From assembly GCF_000344175.1 (NCBI RefSeq), contig NZ_ALWW01000004.1, positions 116 through 64,115 on the forward strand: 64,000 nucleotides of DNA, in the 5' to 3' direction. The notes beneath the pieces are model-generated. The model did not search any database. It saw nothing but the letters and a program-made list of their open reading frames with translations, and was not told where the DNA came from. Within the stretch, counting starts at the first letter, position 1. Each line of letters opens with the position of its first letter. Below, in pieces: positions 28,401-38,025 of the stretch. This stretch comes from Listeria fleischmannii subsp. fleischmannii LU2006-1 (lineage in GTDB: Bacteria > Bacillota > Bacilli > Lactobacillales > Listeriaceae). The position numbers and the translations under genes are program-made.

Positions 28401-28693
28401 GAACAGGCCTGAATTTAACAGGGGCAGACACCGTTATCCTGTTTGATTTATGGTGGAACCCGGCGATTGAAGAGCAAGCGGCAAGCAGAGCGCACCGAAT
28501 TGGTCAAAAGAACATTGTCCAGGTGATTCGATTTATCGCCAAAGGGACCATTGAAGAACGAATTTTTGAATTACAACAAAAGAAACAAGCGTTAGTCGAT
28601 GCGCTCATTCAACCGGGTGAACAGTTATTAAACAAGCTGACAACGGAAGAGATGAAAGCACTTCTAACATTTAATAAAGAAGGGATGCGTTAA
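25477..28693 (+). pseudogene. SWIM zinc-finger SNF2-family helicase, frameshifted
   Basis: This is a large Snf2/Rad54-type ATPase of the kind found beside sbcDC in Listeria. The N-terminus carries a SWIM-type zinc finger: the Cys pair in DCTCD, then GERVCQHMYA. A long central region follows. The helicase core has motif I DDMGLGKT, motif II DESQ (variant DExx), motif III SGTPLENS, motif V AGGTGLNLTGAD and motif VI ASRAHRIGQ. One extra A in the A8 run at 25713-25720 breaks the frame just after the zinc finger. Removing it gives YLKKAELLHEKKKLSLKER and about 1071 residues. The target in DNA or protein remodelling is unknown. Confidence 0.86.
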
Positions 28694-28695
28694 GA

Positions 28696-29112
28696 ATGAA
28701 TAATTGGGAAGTCGTATCTGTTGCAAATGAAGAGGAAGCAATCCTGCAAATTGAAAAATTGGTTCAACAAGGCTATCAAAAAGAAGATATTTCTGTATTA
28801 GCTAAAAATAAAAAAGTGAGTGAAGAAATTGCGGAACGCACTGAAACGGAACAAGAACGCCCGGTGAACGAAGAGGCATTCGGTATTATTTCTGGCATTC
28901 TTCAAAGTTTAAGTGGCGCCATTGTTATTCCTCAAGCTTATAATCCGAAGTACGGTGCGCTTTATGCGGCTGGACCATTTGCAAAATGGTTTTCACGTAC
29001 AAATGATAAAACGGTTAAACGTCTACTTGAAGATTTTGACTTAACCGATAGCCAAGTCGAACAATTTGTATCAGAACTTGAAGAAGGAAAACTATTATTA
29101 CTTGTAAGGTAA
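28696..29112 (+). CDS. YflT-domain general-stress-type protein
   Basis: The 138-residue protein starts two bases after the SNF2 gene and is probably co-transcribed with it. The N-terminal ~50 residues (NNWEVVSVANEEEAILQIE ... GYQKEDISVLAK) fit the heat-induced stress protein YflT / GsiB-17M domain. A central Gly/Ala-rich, partly hydrophobic stretch (GIISGILQSLSGAIVIPQA) may be membrane-associated. The C-terminus is acidic and ends KLLLLVR. Function is unknown. The start ATG at 28696 has a GAAGGGATG site upstream, inside the SNF2 gene's end. Confidence 0.72.
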   Translation: MNNWEVVSVANEEEAILQIEKLVQQGYQKEDISVLAKNKKVSEEIAERTETEQERPVNEEAFGIISGILQSLSGAIVIPQAYNPKYGALYAAGPFAKWFSRTNDKTVKRLLEDFDLTDSQVEQFVSELEEGKLLLLVR

Positions 29113-29118
29113 GTGTAT

Positions 29119-29150
29119 AAAGAGGCATGCAAATTTGCATGCCTCTTTAT
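29119..29150. terminator. Perfect inverted-repeat terminator after the YflT-like gene
   Basis: Bases 29119-29148 form a 30-base perfect palindrome (half-site AAAGAGGCATGCAAA) with T at the 3' end. It closes the sbcDC-distal genes before citB. Confidence 0.85.
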
Positions 29151-29154
29151 ATAT

Positions 29155-29199
29155 AATAAAAACTTATTGAATTTCAAAAGAATAACTTAGTTTACTTAT
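29155..29199 (+). promoter_or_regulatory. Possible CcpC dyads upstream of citB
   Basis: AATAAAAACTTATT (29155-29168) and ATAA-N10-TTAT (29182-29199) resemble the ATAA/TTAT dyads bound by the LysR regulator CcpC, which represses citB in Bacillus and Listeria. Spacing differs from the ATAA-N7-TTAT consensus and the region is AT-rich, so the match could be chance. Confidence 0.4.
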
Positions 29200-29264
29200 C
29201 ATTCGATTTCCAGTAAAATGAAGAAGGAAATACCAATCGTTTCGAAATAGAGGAGGAAACGTGG

Positions 29265-31962
29265 ATGTCAAATTTGAAAGACAAAAACAAAATCATCTTT
29301 TCAATTAGATGATAAGACGTACCATTATTTTAATTTAAATGCGTTAGAAGCGAACATTAAAAGCTTGCCTTATTCCATTCGAGTATTACTAGAATCCGTT
29401 TTAAGGCAAAGTGACGGACATACGATTACAGATGAGCACATTAAAGGGCTTATGAACTGGTCCAAAGACGCTAGTCAAAACGACGGAGAGGTTCCGTTTA
29501 AACCAGCGCGGGTTATTTTACAGGATTTTACTGGTGTTCCTGCTGTTGTTGATTTGGCTTCTCTTAGAAAAGCGATGGCCGACATGGGGGGAGATCCGGA
29601 AAAAATTAATCCAGAAATTCCAGTTGATCTTGTTGTCGATCACTCAGTGCAAGTGGATAGTTATGCGAGCCCAGAGGCGCTTAAGATTAATATGGAGCTA
29701 GAATTTAAACGAAATATGGAGCGTTATCAGTTTTTAAATTGGGCTCAAAAATCCTTTGATAATTATCGTGCTGTACCTCCTGCAACCGGTATTGTTCACC
29801 AAGTTAACCTGGAATATTTAGCGAGTGTTGTAATTGCCAAAGAAGAAAATGGCGAAACGTTCGCCTTTCCTGATACTCTTGTTGGAACAGACAGTCATAC
29901 AACGATGATTAACGGCATCGGTGTTCTGGGTTGGGGTGTTGGCGGAATTGAGGCAGAGGCAGGAATGCTCGGTCAACCTTCTTATTTCCCAATTCCAGAA
30001 GTCATCGGCGTAAAACTGACAGGTGCACTACCAAACGGAGCAACCGCAACAGATTTCGCACTTAAAGTGACTCAGGTCCTTCGTGAGAAAAAAGTCGTAG
30101 GGAAGTTTGTCGAATTTTACGGACCAGGTGTATCAACGTTACCGCTTGCTGATAGAGCAACTGTAGCCAATATGGCGCCTGAATACGGTGCGACTTGTGG
30201 ATTTTTCCCAGTGGATGCCGAATCATTAACCTACCTGCGTTTGACAGGGCGCGATGAAAAACAAATTCGCCTAGTGGAAACGTATTTAAAAGAAAATGAT
30301 TTATTTTTCACAAAAGATGCTGTTGAACCAGACTATACCGACACAGTTGAAATCAATTTAAGTGAAATCGAACCGAATCTTTCAGGCCCTAAACGCCCAC
30401 AAGATTTAATTCCTCTATCTAAAATGAAAGAAACTTTCCAAAAATCGATTTCAGCACCAGCTGGCAACCAAGGCTTTGGTTTAGAGCCTGATGCACTTAA
30501 GCAATCTGCGAAAGTCGTATATGGAAACGGCGATGAATCTATTATGAAAACGGGTTCTGTAGCTATTGCAGCCATTACAAGTTGTACAAACACATCCAAT
30601 CCATATGTTATGCTCTCAGCAGGTCTAGTTGCTAAAAAAGCCGTTGAGCTGGGACTTGAAGTACCAAAATTTGTGAAAACTTCCCTTGCGCCAGGTTCTA
30701 AAGTTGTAACAGGCTATTTGGAAAAAGCCGGCTTACTGCCTTATTTAGATAAACTAGGCTTTGATTTAGTCGGTTATGGTTGTACAACTTGTATTGGGAA
30801 CTCTGGACCGCTAAAAGAGGAGATTGAAACAGCCATTCAAGAAAATGACTTGCTTGTTTCTGCAGTGCTTAGTGGAAACCGAAATTTTGAAGGTCGTATT
30901 CATGCGCTTGTAAAAGCTAATTTCCTAGCCTCACCGCCACTAGTTGTGGCTTATGCGTTAGCTGGGACAACAAATATCGATTTAGAAAACGAGCCGATTG
31001 GTTACGGAAATAACGGAGAAGCGTATTTCTTAAAAGATATTTGGCCATCTTCAAGTGAAGTGAAGGAGCTTGTTGAAAGTACGGTTACACCAGAATTATT
31101 CCGCGAACAATATGCGCGTGTGTTTGATGAAAATGAGGCATGGAATGAAATTGACACAACGGATGAAGCACTCTATAAATGGGATGAAAATTCCACTTAT
31201 ATTGCTAATCCACCATTTTTCGAAAACTTATCGAAGGAAAAAGGTAGAGTGGAGCCACTTTCTGGACTTCGTGTTATCGGGAAATTTGGTGATTCTGTCA
31301 CAACTGACCATATTTCCCCAGCTGGAGCAATAGGGAAAGATACACCAGCAGGTCAATTTTTACAAAAACAAGGTGTGGCTATCCGCGATTTTAACTCTTA
31401 CGGTTCAAGACGTGGCCATCACGATGTAATGATGCGCGGCACGTTCGCTAACATTCGGATTAAAAATCAAATCGCAGAAGGAACAGAAGGCGGCTACACA
31501 ACATATTTTCCTACTAAAGAAGTGATGTCTATCTATGATGCTTCGCGTAAATATATGGCGGATGGAACAGGCCTAGCGGTTCTTGCTGGTGATGATTACG
31601 GAATGGGCTCATCACGCGATTGGGCTGCTAAGGGAACCAATTTACTTGGAATCAAAACCGTCATTGCGAAAAGTTATGAGCGTATTCATCGTTCTAATTT
31701 GGTGATGATGGGCGTTTTACCTCTCCAATTTAAAGCAGGAGAAGGGGCGAATGAACTTGGCTTAACAGGTGAAGAAACGTTCGATGTAGCAATTTCTGAA
31801 TCTGTTACACCTCGAGAAACTGTAAGCGTAACGGCTACATCGCCTTCTGGAAAGGTAACCAATTTTTATGCTATTGCACGCTTTGATTCAGAAGTAGAAA
31901 TTGATTACTATCGTCATGGCGGTATTTTACAAATGGTTTTACGTGGAAAACTTGAAAATTAA
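29265..31962 (+). pseudogene. citB: Aconitate hydratase (aconitase A), frameshifted near the start
   Basis: Aconitase interconverts citrate and isocitrate with a 4Fe-4S cluster; the apo-form can bind RNA in Bacilli. ATG 29265 follows GGAGGAAACGTGG. After eight codons the frame is lost; deleting one A from the A4 run at 29289-29292 gives [19 protein letters not shown] and joins the remaining 866 residues. Cluster ligands are visible in TSCTNTSNP and [12 protein letters not shown]. The swivel domain has [19 protein letters not shown] and the [13 protein letters not shown] loop. The repaired length is about 898 residues, normal for this family. Confidence 0.9.
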
Positions 31963-31968
31963 TTGTGG

Positions 31969-31996
31969 GGGCTGTTTTTATAACAGCCCTTTTTTT
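31969..31996 (+). terminator. Terminator of citB
   Basis: An 8-bp stem GGGCTGTT/AACAGCCC is followed by T7. Confidence 0.88.
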
Positions 31997-32048
31997 AGTT
32001 GCAAAACACGAACTAATGTTCTATAATAATGTGAGAAAGGAAAATGAG

Positions 32049-32276
32049 ATGCGAAAAACAACTTTATTAATTAGTGTGATTATGATTAGTTCTTTGCTTA
32101 GTTTAGTAACAGTTATAAGTGGTTATAAACTTTCTTTGCCACCGATTGTTCTTGTGGTTTTTACGGCTGTTTGTCTTGCTTTTGGGCTTTTTGAGTGGCG
32201 GGCTAAACATTTTAATTTTGCTTTTATTGCGTTTTTTTGTGGTGCGTTTTTATGTGTGCAATATATTTTGGGATAG
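32049..32276 (+). CDS. Small membrane protein, possibly DUF3953-like
   Basis: The 75-residue protein is almost entirely hydrophobic, with three predicted membrane helices (about residues 5-25, 29-47 and 54-74) separated by YKLSLP and EWRAKHFN. The start MRKTTLLIS at ATG 32049 follows GAAAGGAAAA; the longer open frame has no better site. Layout resembles small DUF3953 proteins of Listeria, but I am not sure of the family. It lies 19 bases before tag and may be co-transcribed with it. Confidence 0.62.
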   Translation: MRKTTLLISVIMISSLLSLVTVISGYKLSLPPIVLVVFTAVCLAFGLFEWRAKHFNFAFIAFFCGAFLCVQYILG

Positions 32277-32295
32277 GAAGGGGGCTGTTTATGGT

Positions 32296-32865
32296 ATGGA
32301 AGAAGTGACGCGTTGCAACTGGGCGAATGGTGATGCGGTGATGATGGCTTATCATGATGAGGAGTGGTGTCAACCGAGTTACGATGATACGTATTTGTTT
32401 GAACTTTTAAATTTAGAAGGGGCGCAAGCTGGTTTATCTTGGCGAACTATTTTACATAAGCGTGCGGGATATCGTGATGCTTTTTTTCAGTTTGATATTT
32501 CAGCATGTGCGAATCTGACGGATGAAGAGCTAGAAGAAATTATTTCAAATGGAGCGATTATACGAAATAAAGCAAAAGTGAAGGCAGTTCGAACAAATGC
32601 AATTGCTGTTCAAAAAGTACAGGAAGAATTTGGTTCGTTTGCAAATTATATGTGGCATTTTACAGATGAGTTAGTGATTGATCATCAATTAAAAGAGGAT
32701 AGCGAGATGCCTAGTAAAGATGAACTATCTGAACGTGTAAGTAAAGATATGAAAAAAAGAGGTTTTAAATTTGTGGGGCCTGTCATTGTGTATTCTTATT
32801 TGCAGGCAATTGGTGTTTTAAATGATCATGTCAAAACGTGCTCATTTTATAAAAAAGGGCATTAA
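32296..32865 (+). CDS. tag: DNA-3-methyladenine glycosylase I
   Basis: Tag removes 3-methyladenine from alkylated DNA. From ATG 32296 the protein has 189 residues and opens with TRCNWAN and YHDEEWC, the conserved start of the family that holds one zinc-site Cys and His. The other zinc ligands are in the C-terminal NDHVKTCSFY. The glutamate/aspartate of the base pocket lies in YLFELLNLEGAQAGLSW. The upstream open frame overlaps the small membrane protein and looks like a shadow. A strong bidirectional hairpin follows. Confidence 0.92.
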   Translation: MEEVTRCNWANGDAVMMAYHDEEWCQPSYDDTYLFELLNLEGAQAGLSWRTILHKRAGYRDAFFQFDISACANLTDEELEEIISNGAIIRNKAKVKAVRTNAIAVQKVQEEFGSFANYMWHFTDELVIDHQLKEDSEMPSKDELSERVSKDMKKRGFKFVGPVIVYSYLQAIGVLNDHVKTCSFYKKGH

Positions 32866-32870
32866 AATAA

Positions 32871-32920
32871 GCAGGAATCTAATCACTATTTAAAAATTTG
32901 CGATTAGACTCCTGCTTTAC
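32871..32920. terminator. Bidirectional terminator between tag and the ABC permease gene
   Basis: A 14-base stem (32871-32884 with 32902-32915; internal mismatch) has a T-rich tail and serves two convergent genes. Confidence 0.78.
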
Positions 32921-32937
32921 ATTTTTAAACTATTAAT

Positions 32938-33990
32938 TTAGCTAAGCGCCACATCTCTCTTTTTGAAGATAAAGAAGCTGAGTCCAAGAAAGATAATAAT
33001 ATAGACGAAAAGCCCTGCGATGATTTGCCAAACAGCAAGTCCACCAGCAATGGGTTGCCCTGAAACAGCACTGTTTAAGTTTAGAAGATTAAACAAAATC
33101 CATTTCATCCAGTCATATTTCGCAATGGCAATAGGGAGAAGAGCTGTAAGAACACTTCCGGAGAATAGAACACCTAAACTTACACCAACAGCTAGTGCTT
33201 GTGAGCGGACAACAGATGAAAATAGAAAGGCAATACTTGCATAAACGGTCATTAAGATGAAATTAGAACCAAGAAGTAAAAGTGCCGCTTGAACGGCATT
33301 CATTGCGCCTAAGTCTTGTGAGACAGGTAATAAATAATTACCGCCTGATAACAATAGGGAGAATAGAAAGGCTGATATTAAAAGCACGATGCTTGTAATG
33401 ACTGCATAGAGCAGTACGACGAAAAACTTAGATGCCAAAATTTGACTTCTTGAATAAGGCCTTGCTAATAGTAATTTAATCGTTCCACCTGAAAATTCAG
33501 ATGCGACTATCACACTCGCTACAACGGCGACTAAAATACTTGCAATCATCTGTACGGTTCCAAGACTCGCAAAAAATTCGGGGCCAGACATAGAACTAGA
33601 AGAGGTCATCGGTGTTTTCCCTTTATCTGCATAAACTTGATAATAATCAATTTGTTTTTGAATAGAATCTTGCTCCGTTTTGGGTGCATTTTCTTTGGCT
33701 GCTTTTAAGGCTGTCACAGAATCTTTAGGCGAGAGAACTTTTTCAGAATAACCTTCTGCTTTTTTCTCACTTTGAGCAGTTAAGTAATCGTCTTTTGAAA
33801 TTTGTTGTCCTTCTGCATTAAGATAAGTCGTGACACCTTGTGGCTGTGGTTTTTCTGCTATCCCATCCACTCTTGAAATCATAAGCATTAACATCGTCAT
33901 TAAAAAGACCATGACAATGAGGATAAGTTGCATAATCCAGCTTGATTTTTTGAGGAAAAGTTTTTGAAATTCATTTTGTATTAAATGCAT
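32938..33990 (-). CDS. ABC transporter permease (ABC-2 / NatB-BcrB type)
   Basis: The 350-residue membrane protein has one N-terminal helix (MQLILIVMVFLMTMLMLMI), a ~100-residue extracytoplasmic Lys/Gln-rich loop, then five more helices. The motif ASEFSGGTIKLLLARPYSRSQI is typical of ABC-2 permeases that act with BcrA-type ATPases. Its start codon overlaps the end of the ATPase gene by one base, so both form one operon read leftwards. Substrates of this group include peptides, bacitracin-like antibiotics and sodium; which applies here is unknown. Confidence 0.86.
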   Translation of the reverse strand: MHLIQNEFQKLFLKKSSWIMQLILIVMVFLMTMLMLMISRVDGIAEKPQPQGVTTYLNAEGQQISKDDYLTAQSEKKAEGYSEKVLSPKDSVTALKAAKENAPKTEQDSIQKQIDYYQVYADKGKTPMTSSSSMSGPEFFASLGTVQMIASILVAVVASVIVASEFSGGTIKLLLARPYSRSQILASKFFVVLLYAVITSIVLLISAFLFSLLLSGGNYLLPVSQDLGAMNAVQAALLLLGSNFILMTVYASIAFLFSSVVRSQALAVGVSLGVLFSGSVLTALLPIAIAKYDWMKWILFNLLNLNSAVSGQPIAGGLAVWQIIAGLFVYIIIFLGLSFFIFKKRDVALS

Positions 33991-34904
33991 TATAATTCAC
34001 CTCCGTTTGTTAGAGCTAAGAAACGATCTTCTAACGAGAAGTGAATTTTTGATAGTTCAAAAATATCCACATTAGCTCGAACAAGAGCACGACTAATTTC
34101 TGGAAGAACTTCACGCGTGACATTTAACACAAAAAGGTTGCCATTTTGTTCTACGATTTCAAGGTCAAGTGTATCTAAAATCAGTCGAGCACTTTCACCA
34201 TCAGAAACTTCAAGTGTCACTTTTAAAATCTTTTCTTCTGTCAAATCACTCATTTTTTCAATATGAGTGAGATGCCCTTTGTCGATAATAGCAAAACGAT
34301 CGGTTATTTGCTGAATTTCGGATAAAAGATGACTTGAAATTAAAACGGAGGTTCCGTTTGTCGCGAGTTCTTTAATTAACATACGAAATTCGGCCATTCC
34401 TTGCGGGTCAAGACCATTTGTAGGTTCATCTAAAATCAGTAGGGCAGGTTGATGAATTAATGCTTGTGCAACACCTAGACGTTGACGCATACCGAGCGAA
34501 TAGGTTTTGACTTTATTATGAATAGCATGAGTCATTTTCACTTTTTCAACAATTTGTTTGATTTGCTCATCTGAGATGTTTTTTCGGTTCATTTTTGCAA
34601 ATTGCTTTAAATTTTTCCATCCGGACATATACATGTAAAATTCAGGATTTTCAATGATGGCACCAACATTTTGAATTGCATCTTTAAAATCGTCATCCAG
34701 ATTAACGCCGCAGATGGAAACTTTCCCGTTTGTTTTTGAAATTAACCCAACAATCGAACGGATAATAGTTGTTTTACCAGCACCATTTGGGCCAAGTAAA
34801 CCAAAAATTTCTCCTTTTTGTATTTCAAAACTTATATTATGTATGATTTCTTTTTTGCCGATTTTTTTTGAAACATTTTCAAGTTGCAAAACCGTTTCAG
34901 GCAT
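33990..34904 (-). CDS. ABC transporter ATP-binding protein (BcrA type)
   Basis: This 304-residue ATPase contains Walker A LLGPNGAGKTT (residues about 35-45), a Q-loop, signature YSLGMRQRLG, Walker B LLILDEPTNGLDPQG and switch SSHLLSE. The C-terminal ~80 residues form the small accessory domain seen in BcrA-type proteins. It is the first gene of the two-gene operon. No two-component system or other regulator lies beside it. Confidence 0.9.
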   Translation of the reverse strand: MPETVLQLENVSKKIGKKEIIHNISFEIQKGEIFGLLGPNGAGKTTIIRSIVGLISKTNGKVSICGVNLDDDFKDAIQNVGAIIENPEFYMYMSGWKNLKQFAKMNRKNISDEQIKQIVEKVKMTHAIHNKVKTYSLGMRQRLGVAQALIHQPALLILDEPTNGLDPQGMAEFRMLIKELATNGTSVLISSHLLSEIQQITDRFAIIDKGHLTHIEKMSDLTEEKILKVTLEVSDGESARLILDTLDLEIVEQNGNLFVLNVTREVLPEISRALVRANVDIFELSKIHFSLEDRFLALTNGGEL

Positions 34905-35007
34905 TTTATCACTTCCTTTTTAGAATATCCTTAGTATACTAGAAATGTAAAATATTTACATGAATCTATAGTTTGGTTATACGTAGGTCTAAGGATGTAT
35001 AAACAAC

Positions 35008-35044
35008 AAATCCCGTATAAGCTTGGCATACTCATACGGGATTT
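35008..35044. terminator. Hairpin between adhE and the ABC operon
   Basis: A 10-bp perfect stem AAATCCCGTA/TACGGGATTT (35008-35017, 35035-35044) lies downstream of adhE on the minus strand. The T-tract is weak in both directions. The rest of the 34905-35132 gap shows no ORF I can support. Confidence 0.6.
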
Positions 35045-35132
35045 TGTCATTTTGGAGATTGATTTTCTAGGGAATGAAGAAAACAATCTACGCTACTCAT
35101 CTAGCTCTTATATATAAATGTGGTTGAGCTCA

Positions 35133-37733
35133 TTAAACGCCTTTGTAAGCATCAACATAAATTTGTTTTAACTCGCTTACAAGAGGTTGTTTTGGATTTG
35201 CTGTCGTACATTGATCCATAAATGCACGGTCAGCTAGTGTATCAACAACAGTATCAAATTGTTTCTTATCAACGTTTTGTCCTTTCAGACTCATGTCAAT
35301 TCCAATGTCTTTACCTAGTTTGATAATAGCATCTACTAGGGAAGCGACACCTTCTTCTGCAGTATTTGCTTTTAAGCCAAGAATACGTGCAATACGTGCA
35401 TAATCTTCGTCAGCAGTAAAGCTTTCATATCTAGGGAATAAAGCATGTTTTCTTGGTTTAAGTGCATTATAGCGGATAACGTGAGGCATTAAGATAGCAT
35501 TCGCACGACCATGTGGAATATGGAATTCCGGTCCAATCTTATGTGCGAGACTGTGATTAATACCTAAGAATGCGTTGGCAAATGCCATACCTGCAAGAGC
35601 AGAAGCATTATGCATTTTTTCGCGAGCATCTTCATCACCTTTTAGAACCGAATCGCGTAAGTTTGCAAACACGAGTTCAATTGCTTGGATAGAAAGGCCA
35701 CGTGTATAATCACTCGCCATTACTGAAACGTAAGACTCAATCGCATGTGTTAACACATCCATACCAGTGTCTGCTGTAATATGTGCTGGAACTGTTGTAA
35801 CATATTGTGCATCTACAATCGCAACATCAGGTGTTAGTTCATAATCAGCAAGCGGGTATTTGATGTTATTTTCTTTATCAGTAATAACCGCGAAAGGAGT
35901 AACTTCAGATCCTGTACCACTTGTAGTAGGGATGGCAACAAATTTAGCTTTTTCACCAAGTTTTGGATATTTAAACGTACGTTTGCGAATATCTAAGAAT
36001 TTTTGTTTTAATCCAAAGAATGAAGCTTCAGGATGTTCGTAGAATAACCACATACCTTTCGCTGCATCCATTGCAGATCCACCACCTAGTGCGATAATGC
36101 AATCTGGTTTAAAGTCTTTCATAAGTTCTGCACCTTTATAAACGGTCACATCAGACGGATCTGGTTCAACATCAGCAAATACTTGGAAGTCCACATCGTT
36201 TGAGCGACGTTTTAAGTGATCGATTACAACGTCCACATATTTAAACTGTACCATTCCTGGGTCAGTTACAATAAATACGCGATTTATACCTTCCATTTTT
36301 TGCAAGTATTGTGTGGAATATTTTTCAAAGAATACTTTTGGTGGTAATTTAAACCATTGCATATTATTTCTCCGATCTGCGATACGTTTCACATTCAAGA
36401 GGTTAGTGGCACTAACGTTTTGTGAAACAGAGTTTTTACCATAAGAACCACATCCAAGTGTTAGGGAAGGGATGAAGCCATTATAAATATCTCCGATTCC
36501 ACCTTGAGCGGAAGGTGCATTAACAATAATACGACAAGCTTTCATACGAATACCAAATTGTTTTTGTACTTCTTTATCCGTTGAATGAATGACAGCAGAG
36601 TGCCCTAAACCACCGTATTCAAGCATTTCTTCTGCACGATCAAATGCTTCTTCTTGATTCTTCGCTTCAATGAAAGCAAGAACAGGACTTAATTTTTCAT
36701 GAGAAAGTGGATATTTATCACCCACACCTTTAATTTCAGCTATTAAAATTTTAGTTGTTTCTGGAACTTTAAAGCCAGCTTGTTCTGCAATCCAAGCAGG
36801 GGATTTACCAACAACATCAGGATTTAAAGTACCTTTTTCAGGATGAATGACATAACTTTCAAGTTTTTTAAATTCAGCGCCCTTTACAAAATAGCAATCG
36901 TTTGCTGTGAATTCGTCTTTTACTTCTTTTGCGATTTCTTTATCCACAATGACAGCTTGTTCAGAAGCACAAATCATACCTTGGTCAAAAGATTTAGATA
37001 AAATAATGTCATTTACAGAGCGTTTAATTTTAGCTGTTTTATCAATATAAGCAGGGACGTTACCAGGTCCAACCCCAAGTGCAGGTTTTCCAGTAGAGTA
37101 AGCGGATTTCACCATTCCGGCACCACCAGTAGCAAGTACTAAAGCTACTTTATCATGGTTCATTAATTGTTTTGTAGCTTCAAGAGATGGTTTTTCAATC
37201 CACTGCACACAATGTTCAGGTGCACCAGCTTTTACGGCTGCTTCATAGACGATTCGTGCCGCTTCAGCTGAACATTTTTGAGCGCTTGGATGGAAAGCGA
37301 AAATAATCGGGTTACGCGTTTTAATTGCGATAATGGCTTTAAATAATGTAGTTGATGTAGGGTTAGTAACTGGTGTTACACCTGCTACAACACCAACAGG
37401 TTCAGCAATTTCAATGACGCCTGTTTGTTTATCTTCGTTTATAATGCCCACTGTTTTATTCGTTTTTATATTATTCCAAATATATTCAGTTGCGAAAATA
37501 TTTTTAATACATTTATCTTCATATAAGCCTCGGCCAGTTTCTTCGACTGCCATTTTAGCGAGTGGCATATGTTGATCAAGTCCAGCAAGTGCCATTGCAT
37601 GTACAATCGTGTCAATTTGTTCTTGGTCATAATTTTCAAATGCTTTTAAAGCTTGTTCACCATTGTTTGCTAACTTATCAATTACCTTTTGTACTTCTAA
37701 AACTTCGCGAGTAGCTTCTTCTTTAATTGCCAT
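35133..37733 (-). CDS. adhE: Bifunctional acetaldehyde/alcohol dehydrogenase AdhE (Listeria adhesion protein Lap)
   Basis: AdhE turns acetyl-CoA into acetaldehyde and then ethanol, regenerating two NAD+ in fermentation; in L. monocytogenes the same protein (Lap) also acts on the surface as an adhesin. The N-terminal ~440 residues are a CoA-dependent aldehyde dehydrogenase with catalytic Cys in MICASEQAV. The C-terminal half is an iron alcohol dehydrogenase with GGGSAMDAAKGM, GTGSEVTPFAVI and the iron ligands in HSLAHKIGPEFHIPHGRANA. At 866 residues it is full length. A strong promoter next to a Rex-like palindrome lies upstream. Adhesin activity cannot be read from sequence. Confidence 0.96.
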   Translation of the reverse strand: MAIKEEATREVLEVQKVIDKLANNGEQALKAFENYDQEQIDTIVHAMALAGLDQHMPLAKMAVEETGRGLYEDKCIKNIFATEYIWNNIKTNKTVGIINEDKQTGVIEIAEPVGVVAGVTPVTNPTSTTLFKAIIAIKTRNPIIFAFHPSAQKCSAEAARIVYEAAVKAGAPEHCVQWIEKPSLEATKQLMNHDKVALVLATGGAGMVKSAYSTGKPALGVGPGNVPAYIDKTAKIKRSVNDIILSKSFDQGMICASEQAVIVDKEIAKEVKDEFTANDCYFVKGAEFKKLESYVIHPEKGTLNPDVVGKSPAWIAEQAGFKVPETTKILIAEIKGVGDKYPLSHEKLSPVLAFIEAKNQEEAFDRAEEMLEYGGLGHSAVIHSTDKEVQKQFGIRMKACRIIVNAPSAQGGIGDIYNGFIPSLTLGCGSYGKNSVSQNVSATNLLNVKRIADRRNNMQWFKLPPKVFFEKYSTQYLQKMEGINRVFIVTDPGMVQFKYVDVVIDHLKRRSNDVDFQVFADVEPDPSDVTVYKGAELMKDFKPDCIIALGGGSAMDAAKGMWLFYEHPEASFFGLKQKFLDIRKRTFKYPKLGEKAKFVAIPTTSGTGSEVTPFAVITDKENNIKYPLADYELTPDVAIVDAQYVTTVPAHITADTGMDVLTHAIESYVSVMASDYTRGLSIQAIELVFANLRDSVLKGDEDAREKMHNASALAGMAFANAFLGINHSLAHKIGPEFHIPHGRANAILMPHVIRYNALKPRKHALFPRYESFTADEDYARIARILGLKANTAEEGVASLVDAIIKLGKDIGIDMSLKGQNVDKKQFDTVVDTLADRAFMDQCTTANPKQPLVSELKQIYVDAYKGV

Positions 37734-37860
37734 TGTTACAACCTCCTAAAATTGTGAGGGACGATTTTCGTCCATCAAAGACTGGAAACGTCCCTACCGG
37801 CTTAAAAAAAATTGACTGTCGACTGCATCAATTTTTCAGGTTTGCCTTGATTACACTGTA

Positions 37861-37914
37861 AGTATACATCAGGAAAAAAAGTTTGTAAATAGTTTCACGT
37901 GAAAAGATTCACAA
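37861..37914 (-). promoter_or_regulatory. adhE promoter with Rex-like operator
   Basis: On the minus strand TTTACA (37884-37889) and TATACT (37861-37866) are 17 bases apart. Just upstream, GTGAAAAGATTCACAA (37899-37914) matches the Rex consensus TTGTGAAANNNNTTTCACAA in both half-sites. A second partial match, TTGTAAATAGTTTCAC (37883-37898), overlaps the -35 box. Rex is the NADH sensor that represses fermentation genes when NAD+ is high; control of adhE by Rex is known in Listeria. The 5' leader from about 37855 to 37734 has no obvious ORF. Confidence 0.72.
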
Positions 37915-37990
37915 AATATTAAAATTAAGTCTTACATCCTATTTTTTAAAATGGCATCTGATTCTTTTGATACAGAAAAGGTGAATTAGC

Positions 37991-38019
37991 TTGCATTTAT
38001 AAAGTGATTTTGGTAAGAT
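37991..38019 (+). promoter_or_regulatory. Promoter of the trp operon
   Basis: TTGCAT (37991-37996), a 17-base spacer, and an extended -10 TGGTAAGAT (TAAGAT at 38014-38019). Transcription should begin near 38026, just ahead of the first T-box leader. It is divergent from the adhE promoter. Confidence 0.7.
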
Positions 38020-38025
38020 AAGAAC

